Below are positions 1 to 8,941 of a stretch of DNA of 64,000 bases, piece by piece. The position numbers were made by a program, and so were the translations under genes. This DNA is from Streptomyces lateritius (GTDB taxonomy: Bacteria > Actinomycetota > Actinomycetes > Streptomycetales > Streptomycetaceae), in NCBI RefSeq assembly GCF_014649715.1, contig NZ_BMTO01000003.1, forward strand, positions 187,007 through 251,006. Direction: 5' to 3'. The notes under the pieces were generated by a model that did not search any database, was not told the origin of the DNA, and was given only the letters and a program-made list of their open reading frames with translations. The first letter of the stretch is position 1; each line of letters opens with the position of its first letter.

Positions 1-2024
1 TCCGGGACTACGGCCGGGCGTTCCGGATGGGCAGCTTCGACTGGGACCTGATGACCGGCCTGATGGCCATGGACGAGGGCGCCCTGGCCGTCTTCGACAT
101 GCGCCCCGAGGAGTACGACGGCGATCCGGTCACCCTCGGCTCCCGCGTGACGCCCGACGAGGCGCGCCGGCTCGACACACTGGTCACCCACGCGCTCAAG
201 GACGGCAGCGGCCACTACGGCGCGTACTTCCGCGTCCGGCTGCGGGACGGCGCCTCCCGCTGGACCCACACCGAGGGGATCATCCAGCGCGACGAGACCG
301 GCCGCCCCCGCCGGATCGTCGGCATCGTCCGGGACGCCTCGGAGGAGGTGACCGAGCAGGCCGCGCGGCTCGGCCTGGACGAAGGGCGGCGCAAACGCAC
401 CAGCGTCGTGGAGGGCACCACCGCGGCCCTGGCCCACGCCAGGACCGTGCAGGACGTCATCGACCTGCTCAACGACTCGCACGGGCTCGAGTACTTCGGC
501 GCCACCAGCCTCGTCGTGGGCCTCCTGGAGGCGGGCCGGATCCATCTGGTCGCCGAGGGGCCGGACGGCGCCTTCGTCCCCGGCACGCGCTTCACCCGGG
601 TGGACGAGCCGTACCCGATGAGTGAGGTGATCCGCACCCTCCGGCCCCGGTTCATCGACTCCCCGCAGGACTTCGCCGACTCGTACCCGGTCCTCTGGCC
701 GCACATCAGCGGGCTCGGCATCACCTCGGCGGTGTATCTGCCGCTGATCGCCCAGGCCCGGCCGATCGGCGCGCTCGGACTGCTCTACAGCGACAAGTCC
801 GGTTTCAGCGCCGACGAGCGCAACCTGCTGGTCGCGCTCGGCAGCAGCATCGCGCAGAGCCTGCAGCGCGCCATGCTCTACGAGCAGGAGCACGACCTGG
901 CCCAAGGGCTCCAGCAGGCGATGCTGCCGCGCCGCATCCCCGAGGTGCCCGGCGCGCAGATAGCCGTCCGCTACCGCTCGGCCCGTCTCGGCCGGGACAT
1001 CGGCGGCGACTGGTACGACATCATCCCGCTGCCCGGCGGCCGGGTCGGCGCCGTCATCGGGGACGTACAGGGCCATGACACCCACGCCGCCGCCGTCATG
1101 GGCCAGCTGCGGATCGTGCTGCGCGCCTACGCGGCCGAGGGGCACACGCCGGCGACCGTGATGGCCCGGGCGTCCGTCTTCCTCCACGAGCTGGACACCG
1201 ACCGTTTCGCCACCTGCACCTACGCCGAGGCGGACCTCGCCACCGGCGTGATCCAGGTGGTGCGGGCGGGACACGTCGAGCCGCTGCTCCAGGACCCTGA
1301 CGGCGGCAGTCGGCGGCTGACGGTGGACGGCGGGCTGCCGCTCGGCCTCTCGGCCGAGTTCGGCCGTCTCGACTACCCGGTGACCACGCTGGAACTGGAC
1401 CCGGGCCAGACGCTCCTGCTTTACACCGACGGCCTGGTGGAGAAGCCGGGATCCGACCTCGACGAGGGCATGCGATGGCTCTCCTCGCTGGTACGGGGCG
1501 GGCCGCGCGACCTCCAGCAGCTCGCCGACCACCTGTGCGAGGTCGTGGACGAGCGGGGCGGCGAGGACGACGTGGCGATCCTGCTGCTGCGTCGGCAGGG
1601 CGCGTACTTCCCGCGCTCGGGCGGCCGGCTTCAGCAGCACGTGGGGCAGGGCGACCCGGAGGCGCTGAGCTCCGCCCGGCACATGATCCGGGCCGCCGTC
1701 CGCGCCTGGGGCGCGGGGGAGCGCTCCGACGAGATCGAACTCGTCTCCGACGAGCTGACGACCAACGCGCTGATGCACACCGACGGCGGGGCGATCGTGA
1801 CGCTGCGGATGCTCGCGGGGCCGGACCGGCGGGTGCGCGTGGAGGTGGAGGACCGCTCCAGCGCGCTGCCGAGACGCAGGGAGGCGGGGGAGTCGGGCGT
1901 CTCCGGCCGGGGCCTGCTCCTGGTGGACCGGCTCTCCGACGTCTGGGGCGTCGAACCGCGCGGAGGAGGCAAATGTGTCTGGTGCGAATTTATTGTTAAC
2001 GCTGCGTACATCGATCGTACTTGA
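1..2024 (+). CDS. PAS-GAF-PP2C (SpoIIE-type) phosphatase with C-terminal ATPase domain, 5' partial
   Basis: The reading frame is open from base 3, upstream of the first Met at 27, so the gene starts outside the window. What is present codes for about 670 residues: the end of a PAS domain (to about 110), a GAF domain (about 125-285), a SpoIIE/RsbU-type PP2C phosphatase domain with GGDWYD and GDVQGHD metal-binding motifs (about 300-525), and a C-terminal RsbW-like histidine-kinase ATPase domain with ELVSDELTTNALMH and SGRGLLLVD. Such proteins act on anti-anti-sigma factors in partner-switching signalling, and having both phosphatase and kinase-like ATPase modules in one chain is typical of Streptomyces. 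The signal sensed by the PAS/GAF part is not visible. Confidence 0.93.
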   Translation, partial: RDYGRAFRMGSFDWDLMTGLMAMDEGALAVFDMRPEEYDGDPVTLGSRVTPDEARRLDTLVTHALKDGSGHYGAYFRVRLRDGASRWTHTEGIIQRDETGRPRRIVGIVRDASEEVTEQAARLGLDEGRRKRTSVVEGTTAALAHARTVQDVIDLLNDSHGLEYFGATSLVVGLLEAGRIHLVAEGPDGAFVPGTRFTRVDEPYPMSEVIRTLRPRFIDSPQDFADSYPVLWPHISGLGITSAVYLPLIAQARPIGALGLLYSDKSGFSADERNLLVALGSSIAQSLQRAMLYEQEHDLAQGLQQAMLPRRIPEVPGAQIAVRYRSARLGRDIGGDWYDIIPLPGGRVGAVIGDVQGHDTHAAAVMGQLRIVLRAYAAEGHTPATVMARASVFLHELDTDRFATCTYAEADLATGVIQVVRAGHVEPLLQDPDGGSRRLTVDGGLPLGLSAEFGRLDYPVTTLELDPGQTLLLYTDGLVEKPGSDLDEGMRWLSSLVRGGPRDLQQLADHLCEVVDERGGEDDVAILLLRRQGAYFPRSGGRLQQHVGQGDPEALSSARHMIRAAVRAWGAGERSDEIELVSDELTTNALMHTDGGAIVTLRMLAGPDRRVRVEVEDRSSALPRRREAGESGVSGRGLLLVDRLSDVWGVEPRGGGKCVWCEFIVNAAYIDRT

Positions 2025-2099
2025 CCGTCACCGACCGTAGGCGGTTGACTTCGGTTCCCGGCCACTCCGATCGGGCCACCTCCAGGACATGGGGATCCT

Positions 2100-3491
2100 T
2101 TGAGCAGTGAGCTTCTGGCACCTCTCGATCTGGCCTTCTGGCACCTCGAATCCAGCGACCACCCCATGCACCTGGGCGCCCTCGCCCACTTCGGCCCGCC
2201 GCCCCGGGGCGACGAGCACGGGGAGCGCCGTGTGCCAGACCTTCCCGATCTTCCCGGTCTTCCCGGCCTTCTCGGACTCCTCGCCCGCCGCGCCGAGGCG
2301 ATCCCCCGGCTGAGGATGCGCGTCCGCGACGTGCTGCTGCCGGTCGGCGGCGCCGTCTGGGCCACGGACAAGGACTTCGACGTGCGACGGCACGTGCGGG
2401 AGATCGCCCTGCCCGGCGCCGACTTCCCCGCCGAGGCCGCCAGGCTGGCGGGCGAGCTGATGGAGCGCCCGGTCGAACGCGGACTGCCGCCCTGGGAGAT
2501 GTACCTGCTCACCGGCGCCCCCGACGGGTCGTTCGGCGTCCTCGTCAAGCTCCACCACGCCCTCGCCGACGGCATGCGGGCCGTCGCCATCGGGGCCGGC
2601 ATCTTCGACGAGATCGCCGCCGTCACCCGCAGGCCCGGCCACCGCCGAGCCCGCCCCGTACCCCCGCGCTCCTGGCTCCCGGGGCCCGGCCGGCTCGTCG
2701 GCGCCGCACGGGACCGCATCGGGGACCTGGGCCGGGCCGTCGAGGTCGGCGCCTCCGTCGTCCGCGCCAGCCGGCTCGACCCCCGCGCCACCGCGGCCCT
2801 CGCCGCCCACTCCAGCGGAACGCGCCGGGTGGCCACCGCTGTCCTCGACCTGGAGCGGATCCACCGCGTACGCCGCCTCTCGGGAGGCACCGCCAACGAC
2901 GTCCTGCTCGCCGTCGTCGCCGGAGCCCTGCGCCGCTGGCTCGACGGGCGCGGCGAACCGCTCCCCGGAGCGGACCCGCGCGCCCTGGTGCCCGTCTCCC
3001 GCCGCCGGCCCGGCTCCCCGGCGGGCTCCGGCAACAGCTTCTCCGCCTACCTCCTCACCCTCCCGGTCACCGAGCCCGACCCGGCGGCCCGGCTGACCGC
3101 CGTACGGCGGGCGATGGACCGCAACAAGGCCGACGGCCCGCTGCGCGGCGCCGGAGCCCTCACTGTCCTCGCCGACCAACTGCCGCCGCTCGCCCACCGC
3201 TTCGGTGCCCCGCTGGCCTCCGGAGCCGCCCGGCTGCTGTTCGACGTCCTGGTCACCAACGTGCCGCTGCCGCGCTCCGCGCTCTCCCTGGGCGGGGCCC
3301 CGCTGCGCGCCCTCTACCCGATGGCGCCGCTCGCCCGCGGCCAGTCACTGGCCGTGGCGATGTCTCCGTACGGCGGACAGGTACACGTCGGCCTGGTCGC
3401 CGACGGCAAGGCGGTCCCCGACCTCGACGCGCTGGCAGCCGCGTTCGCCGACGAACTGGACCTGCTCGACGAGTTCGGCGGGGGCCGCTGA
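2100..3491 (+). CDS. Wax ester synthase/diacylglycerol acyltransferase family protein
   Basis: 463 residues, the usual length for the bacterial WS/DGAT family, which esterifies acyl-CoA to fatty alcohols or diacylglycerol to make wax esters or triacylglycerol. The catalytic HHxxxDG motif is present as HHALADG at residues 152-158, and the N-terminal LDLAFWHLE and C-terminal DVLVTNVPLP segments are family-typical. The start is a TTG at 2100; it gives the conserved N-terminus, and a weak purine run (GGGGATC) lies just upstream. Streptomyces store triacylglycerol, so a role in storage lipid is the default reading. A rare start and weak ribosome site may mean low translation. Confidence 0.9.
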   Translation: MSSELLAPLDLAFWHLESSDHPMHLGALAHFGPPPRGDEHGERRVPDLPDLPGLPGLLGLLARRAEAIPRLRMRVRDVLLPVGGAVWATDKDFDVRRHVREIALPGADFPAEAARLAGELMERPVERGLPPWEMYLLTGAPDGSFGVLVKLHHALADGMRAVAIGAGIFDEIAAVTRRPGHRRARPVPPRSWLPGPGRLVGAARDRIGDLGRAVEVGASVVRASRLDPRATAALAAHSSGTRRVATAVLDLERIHRVRRLSGGTANDVLLAVVAGALRRWLDGRGEPLPGADPRALVPVSRRRPGSPAGSGNSFSAYLLTLPVTEPDPAARLTAVRRAMDRNKADGPLRGAGALTVLADQLPPLAHRFGAPLASGAARLLFDVLVTNVPLPRSALSLGGAPLRALYPMAPLARGQSLAVAMSPYGGQVHVGLVADGKAVPDLDALAAAFADELDLLDEFGGGR

Positions 3492-3542
3492 ACGTGAGGC
3501 GCTGAGCGCGCGGCGCGACGGCGGTCCTGGCAGGGTGGAGCC

Positions 3543-4418
3543 ATGCCCGAACTGCCCGAGGTCGAAGCGCTGCGAGAATTCCTCGACGAGCATCTCGTGG
3601 GCAAGGAGATCGCCCGCGTGCTGCCCGTCGCGGTCAGCGTGCTCAAGACGTACGACCCACCCCTGAGCGCCCTCGAGGGTGCCGAGGTCGTCGGTGTCGC
3701 CCGGCACGGCAAGTTCCTCGACATCGAGAGCGCGGGCACCACGGGCGAGCTGCTCCATCTCCTGATCCACCTGGCCCGCGCCGGCTGGCTCCACTGGAAA
3801 GATCCCCTGCCCTCGGGGGCACCGCGCCCGGGCAAGGGACCGCTGGCCCTGCGGACCGCGCTCACCGGGGGCGACGGCTTCGACCTCACCGAGGCCGGGA
3901 CCACGAAGCGGCTCGCCGTCCACCTGGTCCGCGATCCGCAGGACGTGCCGGGGGTGGCCCGACTGGGCCCCGACCCGCTCGCCGACGAGTTCGACCTCAC
4001 CGCCTTCGCCGCCCTGTTGCACGGGGAACGGCGTCAGATCAAGGGAGCCCTGCGCGACCAGAGCCTGATCGCCGGCATCGGGAACGCCTACAGCGACGAG
4101 ATCCTGCACGCGGCGAAGATGTCCCCGTTCAAACCGACCCAGAACCTGACGGACGACGAGACCGCCGTTCTCTACGAGGCCACGCGTACCACCCTCCGGG
4201 AGGCCGTCGAGCGTGCGCACGGGCTCGCCGCGGGCAAGCTCAAGGCCGAGAAGAAGAGCGGACTGCGCGTCCACGGGCGGGCCGGCGAACCCTGCCCGGT
4301 CTGCGGTGACACCATCCGTGAGGTGTCGTTCAGCGACTCCTCCCTCCAGTACTGCCCCACCTGCCAGACCGGCGGCAAACCGCTCGCGGACCGACGCCTG
4401 TCGAAACTGCTCAAGTAA
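3543..4418 (+). CDS. Fpg/Nei family DNA glycosylase
   Basis: 291 residues of the formamidopyrimidine-DNA glycosylase/endonuclease VIII family, which excises oxidised bases and cuts the abasic strand. It begins MPELPEVE, with the catalytic N-terminal proline and Glu, has the conserved lysine at residue 57 (RHGKFLD), the helix-two-turn-helix segment around QSLIAGIGNAYSDEIL, and a C-terminal zinc finger with Cys at 251, 254, 271 and 274. The Gly-Arg that normally precedes the third cysteine of the finger is not seen (SSLQYC instead), so this may be an actinobacterial Fpg-like variant rather than classical MutM. A CAGGGT element six bases before the ATG suggests a leaderless transcript. Confidence 0.9.
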   Translation: MPELPEVEALREFLDEHLVGKEIARVLPVAVSVLKTYDPPLSALEGAEVVGVARHGKFLDIESAGTTGELLHLLIHLARAGWLHWKDPLPSGAPRPGKGPLALRTALTGGDGFDLTEAGTTKRLAVHLVRDPQDVPGVARLGPDPLADEFDLTAFAALLHGERRQIKGALRDQSLIAGIGNAYSDEILHAAKMSPFKPTQNLTDDETAVLYEATRTTLREAVERAHGLAAGKLKAEKKSGLRVHGRAGEPCPVCGDTIREVSFSDSSLQYCPTCQTGGKPLADRRLSKLLK

Positions 4419-4423
4419 CCGCT

Positions 4424-4502
4424 CGACCACCCCTCCACCGGCCGACCACCCGCTCCACCGGCCGATGGCTCCCTCAGCCGGTCGACCACCCCCTCCACCG
4501 GC
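4424..4502. repeat. Imperfect tandem repeat, four units of about 20 bp
   Basis: Between the glycosylase stop and the response-regulator start lie four head-to-tail units of 19-20 bp, of the form CGACCACCCCCTCCACCGGC, starting near 4424, 4443, 4463 and 4483; the third is the most diverged. A partial fifth unit runs into the promoter of the next gene. The function is unknown; slippage expansion is the simplest origin. Confidence 0.8.
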
Positions 4503-4514
4503 CGACCGCTCGCC

Positions 4515-4520
4515 TAGACT
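4515..4520 (+). promoter_or_regulatory. Probable -10 element, leaderless promoter of the LytTR regulator
   Basis: TAGACT lies seven bases before the ATG at 4528, the geometry of a Streptomyces leaderless transcript in which +1 is the start codon. No ribosome site precedes the ATG. No convincing -35 is visible because the upstream DNA is the tandem repeat. Confidence 0.5.
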
Positions 4521-4527
4521 CCGCCGC

Positions 4528-5283
4528 ATGCTGCGCGTACTGGCCGTCGACGACGAAGAGCCGGCCCTCGGGGAACTGCTCTACCTCCTGCGGGCCGATC
4601 CACGGGTGCGCAGCGCCGAGGGCGCCACCGACGCCACCGGGGCGCTGCGCAGGATCGGGCGGGCCCTCGAAGCGGGGCCCGACGGCGAGGACGCGGTCGA
4701 TGTCGTCTTCCTCGACATCCACATGGCCGGGCTGACCGGACTCGACGTCGCCCGGCTGCTCGCCGGCTTCGCCCGGCCGCCCCTGATCGTCTTCGTCACG
4801 GCCCATGAGGGCTTCGCCGTCCAGGCCTTCGACCTCAAGGCCGTGGACTACGTCCTCAAACCGGTGCGGCGCGAGCGGCTCGCCGAAGCGGTCCGCCGGG
4901 TCCACGAGCTGGTCCACGCCTCCGCCGCCCCCACCGCGCCCCTCGGGACGCCCGAGCACATACCGGTCGAACTCGGCGGCGTGACCCGCTTCGTGGCCGT
5001 CGACGACATCGCCTACGTCGAGGCCCAGGGCGACTACGCCCGCCTGCACACCGACGAGGGCAGCCACCTCGTGCGCGTCCCCCTCTCCACCCTGGAGGAG
5101 CGGTGGGCCGCCCGCGGCTTCGTCCGCATCCACCGCAGTCATCTCGTCGCCCTCGGCCGGATCGACGAACTCCGCCTCGACGGCGGTGCCACCTCCGTCC
5201 GGGTCGGCACCACCGAGCTGGCCGTCAGCCGCCGCCACGCCCGCCAGCTCCGGGACCTGCTCATGCGTCGCGCGAGCGGCTGA
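4528..5283 (+). CDS. LytTR-family response regulator
   Basis: 251 residues: a receiver domain (about 1-125) with acidic pair DDEE near the N-terminus, phospho-acceptor Asp63 in FLDIHM and the conserved Lys in YVLKPV, followed by a LytTR DNA-binding domain (about 148-250). LytTR regulators bind paired direct repeats upstream of targets. The gene opens a cluster with a small membrane protein, a symporter and a LytS-type kinase, so the kinase at 7565 is its probable partner. The ATG at 4528 is chosen because it starts the receiver domain and has a leaderless -10 box; the frame is open further upstream but reads the glycosylase gene and the tandem repeat. Confidence 0.93.
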   Translation: MLRVLAVDDEEPALGELLYLLRADPRVRSAEGATDATGALRRIGRALEAGPDGEDAVDVVFLDIHMAGLTGLDVARLLAGFARPPLIVFVTAHEGFAVQAFDLKAVDYVLKPVRRERLAEAVRRVHELVHASAAPTAPLGTPEHIPVELGGVTRFVAVDDIAYVEAQGDYARLHTDEGSHLVRVPLSTLEERWAARGFVRIHRSHLVALGRIDELRLDGGATSVRVGTTELAVSRRHARQLRDLLMRRASG

Positions 5284-5387
5284 CCGGCCCTGGAGCCGTC
5301 GGCCCAGGCCGTACCCGCAGCCCCTACCCCCGCGCCCGTACCGGTGCGTACACTCCGTTGACTCCACAGCCCCTGCGAGGTCGACCG

Positions 5388-5813
5388 ATGACGGAGCGGA
5401 CACCGACGTCCGAGGAACCACCGCCGCGCCGGCCCCGGCGCGAGACCGTCACGCGCGCCTCCGCGCTCCGCGAGAACACCACCGGCCTGCCGCCGGCGCC
5501 CCGCGCGGGAACGCCGCGAAGGCCCGGCCATCCGCCCGCCCGCTCCGAGATCAGCGAACAGACCACCCTCGGTCACACCTACGTCCGCTCCCTCATGCGC
5601 AGCCAGCTCCGGGCCGCCCTCACGGCGCTCGGCGCGCTCGCCCTGCTCGTCGGGCCGCTGCCCCTGCTGCTCGCGCTGCCCGCGCCCGAGGGCGTCGTCT
5701 GGGCGGCACTCGGCGTCGGCGTGTACCCAGTGATCTGGGCCGTCGCCCGCTGGTACGTCCGCCGCGCCGAACGCAACGAGAGCGACTTCACCGGCCTCGT
5801 CGAGGGCCGCTGA
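5388..5813 (+). CDS. Small membrane protein linked to the symporter
   Basis: 141 residues: a Pro/Arg-rich cytoplasmic N-terminal half (about 1-65) followed by two hydrophobic segments (about 72-95 and 103-122) and a short charged tail. It ends 15 bases before the symporter. Its place and topology recall the small DUF485-type proteins that accompany acetate/monocarboxylate symporters (YjcH with ActP, MctB with MctC), but I cannot assign it to DUF485 by sequence. A role as symporter partner is inferred from position only. Confidence 0.8.
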   Translation: MTERTPTSEEPPPRRPRRETVTRASALRENTTGLPPAPRAGTPRRPGHPPARSEISEQTTLGHTYVRSLMRSQLRAALTALGALALLVGPLPLLLALPAPEGVVWAALGVGVYPVIWAVARWYVRRAERNESDFTGLVEGR

Positions 5814-5828
5814 CCGCGGGGACCGGAC

Positions 5829-7568
5829 GTGAACCACACCTACGCGGTGGCCGCCGTCACCGCCGTCGTCCTGGCCACGGTGCTCATCGGCGCCCTCGGC
5901 CTGCGCATATCCCGCACCACCTCCGACTTCTACGTCGCCTCCCGCACGGCCGGGCCCGGCCTCAACGCCGCCGCCATCAGCGGCGAGTACCTCTCGGCGG
6001 CCTCGTTCCTCGGCATCGCCGGACTCGTCCTCGTCCAGGGCCCCGACATGCTCTGGTACCCCGTCGGCTACACCGCCGGGTATCTGGTCCTGCTCGTCCT
6101 GGTCGCGGCCCCACTGCGCCGCTCGGGGGCGTACACCCTCTCCGACTTCGCCGAGGCCCGGCTCGAATCGCCGCCCGCCCGCCGGCTCGCCAGCCTCTTC
6201 GTCGTCGGGATCGGCTGGCTGTACCTCCTCCCGCAGCTCCAAGGCGCGGGACTCACCCTGCAGATCCTCACCGGAGCCCCCGACTGGGTCGGCGGGCTGC
6301 TCGTCGCCGTCGTCGTCACCGGCATCGTCGCCGCGGGCGGCATGCGCAGCATCACCTTCGTCCAGGCGTTCCAGTACTGGCTGAAACTCACCGCCCTGCT
6401 GGTGCCCGCGCTCTTCCTGGCCGCCGCGTGGTCCGGCGACGGCGCGCCCCGGGTCCGCTTCGACGCCCCGGCCGTCTTCCGCGAGCACACCGTCGTCCGC
6501 GTCGCCGACACCGTACGGATCGAGGTCGACGCCCCGCTCACGCTCACCGTCACCGGCCGGGTCGACACCGTCCCGTACGAGGAGCGGACCGTCACCCTCG
6601 ACCGGGGCACGCACCGCGTCGAGGGCGGCAGCACGCTCGCCTTCCCCGAGGGAGCCGCCGTCCCCGCGCGGGCCTCCACCGGGGCAGATCCCCTCGGCTG
6701 GTCGCAGCCGCTGGCCGGCGGGCGTGACGGCCACCAGCTGTACGCGACGTACGGACTGATCCTCGCCACCTTCCTCGGCACCATGGGGCTGCCGCACGTG
6801 GCCGTCCGCTTCTACACCAGCCCGCACGGCCGCGCCGCCCGCCGTACGACGCTCGTCGTGCTCGGCCTCGTCGGCGCGTTCTACCTGCTGCCGCCGGTGT
6901 ACGGAGCGCTCGGCCGGATCTACGCTCCCGAACTGGCCCTCACCGGAGCCGCCGACGCCGCCGTGCTCGTCCTGCCGGACCGGATGCTCGGCGGCGTGCT
7001 CGGCGATCTGCTGGGCGCGCTCCTCGCGGGCGGGGCGTTCGCCGCCTTCCTCTCCACCGCCTCCGGACTGACCATGTCGGTCGCCGGTGTGCTCACCCAG
7101 GACGTGCTTCCCTCCCGGGGCGTACGGCACTTCCGCCTCGCCACCCTGCTGTCCACAGCCGTCCCGCTGACCGCGGGGATCGTCGCCTCGAAGGTGCCCG
7201 TCGCGGACGCCGTCGGTCTCGCCTTCGCCGTCTCCGCCTCCTCGTTCTGCCCGCTGCTCGTCCTCGGCATCTGGTGGCGGCGGCTCACCCCTCCCGGCGC
7301 CATGGCCGGGCTGCTGCTCGGGGGCGGCTGCGCCCTCACGGCGGTGATGGTGACGCGGGCCGGGCTGCCGGCCGAGGGATGGCCGCACACGCTGCTGGCC
7401 TGGCCCGCGGTCTGGTCGGTTCCGCTGGGCTTCCTGGCCATGATCCTCGTCTCGCTGGCCACGCCCCGGCACATCCCGGCCGGAACACCCGCCCTGTTGG
7501 CCCGGCTGCACCTGCCGGAGGAGCTCAGCGGCCGGCCCCCCGCCCCGCGGGAAGGGGCGGACCGATGA
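5829..7568 (+). CDS. Sodium:solute symporter (cation/acetate ActP-like)
   Basis: 579 residues of the solute:sodium symporter family, with about 13 hydrophobic segments and the family-typical SDFYVASR and SGEYLSAASFLGIAG near the N-terminus. The closest subgroup is ActP/MctC, which imports acetate, pyruvate or other short monocarboxylates. Between two membrane segments (about 210-310) there is a soluble insert rich in beta-strand-like Val/Thr alternation, probably extracytoplasmic. The start is the GTG at 5829. The gene overlaps the following kinase gene by four bases (ATGA), so transporter and sensor are translationally coupled. The substrate cannot be read from sequence. Confidence 0.9.
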   Translation: MNHTYAVAAVTAVVLATVLIGALGLRISRTTSDFYVASRTAGPGLNAAAISGEYLSAASFLGIAGLVLVQGPDMLWYPVGYTAGYLVLLVLVAAPLRRSGAYTLSDFAEARLESPPARRLASLFVVGIGWLYLLPQLQGAGLTLQILTGAPDWVGGLLVAVVVTGIVAAGGMRSITFVQAFQYWLKLTALLVPALFLAAAWSGDGAPRVRFDAPAVFREHTVVRVADTVRIEVDAPLTLTVTGRVDTVPYEERTVTLDRGTHRVEGGSTLAFPEGAAVPARASTGADPLGWSQPLAGGRDGHQLYATYGLILATFLGTMGLPHVAVRFYTSPHGRAARRTTLVVLGLVGAFYLLPPVYGALGRIYAPELALTGAADAAVLVLPDRMLGGVLGDLLGALLAGGAFAAFLSTASGLTMSVAGVLTQDVLPSRGVRHFRLATLLSTAVPLTAGIVASKVPVADAVGLAFAVSASSFCPLLVLGIWWRRLTPPGAMAGLLLGGGCALTAVMVTRAGLPAEGWPHTLLAWPAVWSVPLGFLAMILVSLATPRHIPAGTPALLARLHLPEELSGRPPAPREGADR

Positions 7569-8773
7569 GTGGGATCGCGCTCGCGGCCGCGACCGCGGTG
7601 GGGGCCGTGCTGCTGGTGGCGGGATTCGCCCTGGGGCGGCTCGCGGCCCGCCGCGGGGCCCGCACCGCCGACCTCGACCTCGGCACCCCGGTCGAGCGGG
7701 CCACCTTCCACACCTTGCACACCGCCTCGCTCGCGGCCCCGCCGCTGCGCGCCGGCCTCACCGAGGAGACCGCGCGCAAGGCCGCCCGGCGGCTGCGCCC
7801 GCTGCTGGGGACGGAGGCGCTCTGTCTCACCGACCGCTCCGCCGTCCTCGCCTGGGACGGGCCGGGTGAAGGGCACCACCGGGACCACGTCATGGAACAG
7901 GTCGCCGAGATCCTCGACTCGGGCCGCAGCCGCTCCACGCACAGCGGGTGCGCCGACGTGGACTGCCCGCTGCGCTGGGCGGTGATCGCCCCGCTCACCG
8001 GCGAGGACGGTGTCCTCGGCGCGCTGGTGGCCTACGGCTCGCGGGAATCGGCGGTTCTGGTGCGGGCCGCGACCGAAGTCGCCCGTTGGGTCTCCGTACA
8101 GCTGGAACTGGCCGAGCTCGACCGCTCGCGGACCCGGATCGTCGAGGCGGAGATCCGCGCCCTGCGCGCCCAGATCTCGCCGCACTTCATCTTCAACTCC
8201 CTCGCCGCCATCGCCTCCTTCGTCCGTACCGACCCCGAACGGGCGCGGGAACTCCTGCTGGAGTTCGCCGACTTCACCCGCTACTCCTTCCGCAGGCACG
8301 GCGAGTTCGCGCAGCTCGCCGACGAACTGCGCGCGATCGAGCAGTACCTGGCGCTCGCCGGCGCCCGCTTCGGCGACCGGCTCAAGGTCACCCTGCAGAT
8401 CGCGCCCGAGGTGCTGCCGGTGACCCTCCCCTTCCTCTGCCTCCAGCCGCTGGTGGAGAACGCCGTGAAGCACGGTCTGGAGGACAGCGTGAACGCCTGC
8501 CGGGTCACGATCGCGGCCCGGGACGCGGGGGCGGAGGCGGTCGTGACCATCGAGGACGACGGCGTGGGCATGGACCCGGCCGAGCTGCGCGCGATCCTCG
8601 CCGGGGAACGCCCCACCGGCTCCGGTATCGGCCTGTCCAACGTCGACGAACGGCTGCGCCAGGTGTACGGGGCGGAGCACGGCCTCGTCATCGAGACCGG
8701 CCTCAGCGCGGGCATGAAGGTGACGGTCCGGATCCCCAAGTACCGGGCGGGCGTCCACCGGGGGACCCCCTAG
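7565..8773 (+). CDS. LytS-type sensor histidine kinase
   Basis: 402 residues: one N-terminal membrane helix (about 4-25), a GAF-like sensory region (about 45-175), and a His_kinase/HATPase module with phospho-acceptor His207 in ISPHFIFNSL, the N-box LQPLVENAVKHG, and glycine-rich boxes EDDGVGMDP and GSGIGLSNVDERL. It lacks the multi-helix 5TM sensor of classical LytS/BtsS. It is coupled to the symporter by a four-base overlap, and with the LytTR regulator it forms a complete two-component system. By analogy with pyruvate-sensing LytS/LytTR systems it may control, or be controlled by, the symporter; this is inference. Confidence 0.92.
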   Translation: MSGIALAAATAVGAVLLVAGFALGRLAARRGARTADLDLGTPVERATFHTLHTASLAAPPLRAGLTEETARKAARRLRPLLGTEALCLTDRSAVLAWDGPGEGHHRDHVMEQVAEILDSGRSRSTHSGCADVDCPLRWAVIAPLTGEDGVLGALVAYGSRESAVLVRAATEVARWVSVQLELAELDRSRTRIVEAEIRALRAQISPHFIFNSLAAIASFVRTDPERARELLLEFADFTRYSFRRHGEFAQLADELRAIEQYLALAGARFGDRLKVTLQIAPEVLPVTLPFLCLQPLVENAVKHGLEDSVNACRVTIAARDAGAEAVVTIEDDGVGMDPAELRAILAGERPTGSGIGLSNVDERLRQVYGAEHGLVIETGLSAGMKVTVRIPKYRAGVHRGTP

Positions 8774-8804
8774 GTGTATTGATCACGAGCGTTGTCAACA
8801 GTGC

Positions 8805-8832
8805 TTGCCCTGCGGGCAGACGGCGCTACCTT
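8805..8832 (+). promoter_or_regulatory. Possible promoter of the FAD monooxygenase gene
   Basis: TTGCCC at 8805-8810 and TACCTT at 8827-8832 are 16 bases apart, resembling a housekeeping sigma promoter about 110 bases before the start codon. Judged by eye only. Confidence 0.35.
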
Positions 8833-8941
8833 CCGGACACGGCCTAGGAGGCCTGGCGCACGCCGCTCCGTTCGACGCCCGCGCGCCGCCGGGTGACGAT
8901 GGGATGGGACCGGTCCGGGGGCCGGGCACTGGGAGGCACCC

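Noticed and set aside
4172..4498. Minus-strand frame across the tandem repeats near the glycosylase end
   Set aside because: Antisense of the zinc-finger coding region and repeat DNA; no domain or ribosome site.
5139..7511. 790-codon open frame on the minus strand opposite the symporter region
   Set aside because: It is antisense of the LytTR, membrane-protein and symporter genes, low in complexity (Gly/Glu/Arg/Asp) and without any recognisable domain; typical of the third-position GC shadow.
6920..8758. 612-codon minus-strand frame opposite the kinase
   Set aside because: Exact antisense of conserved kinase and symporter sequence, with no ribosome site or domain.
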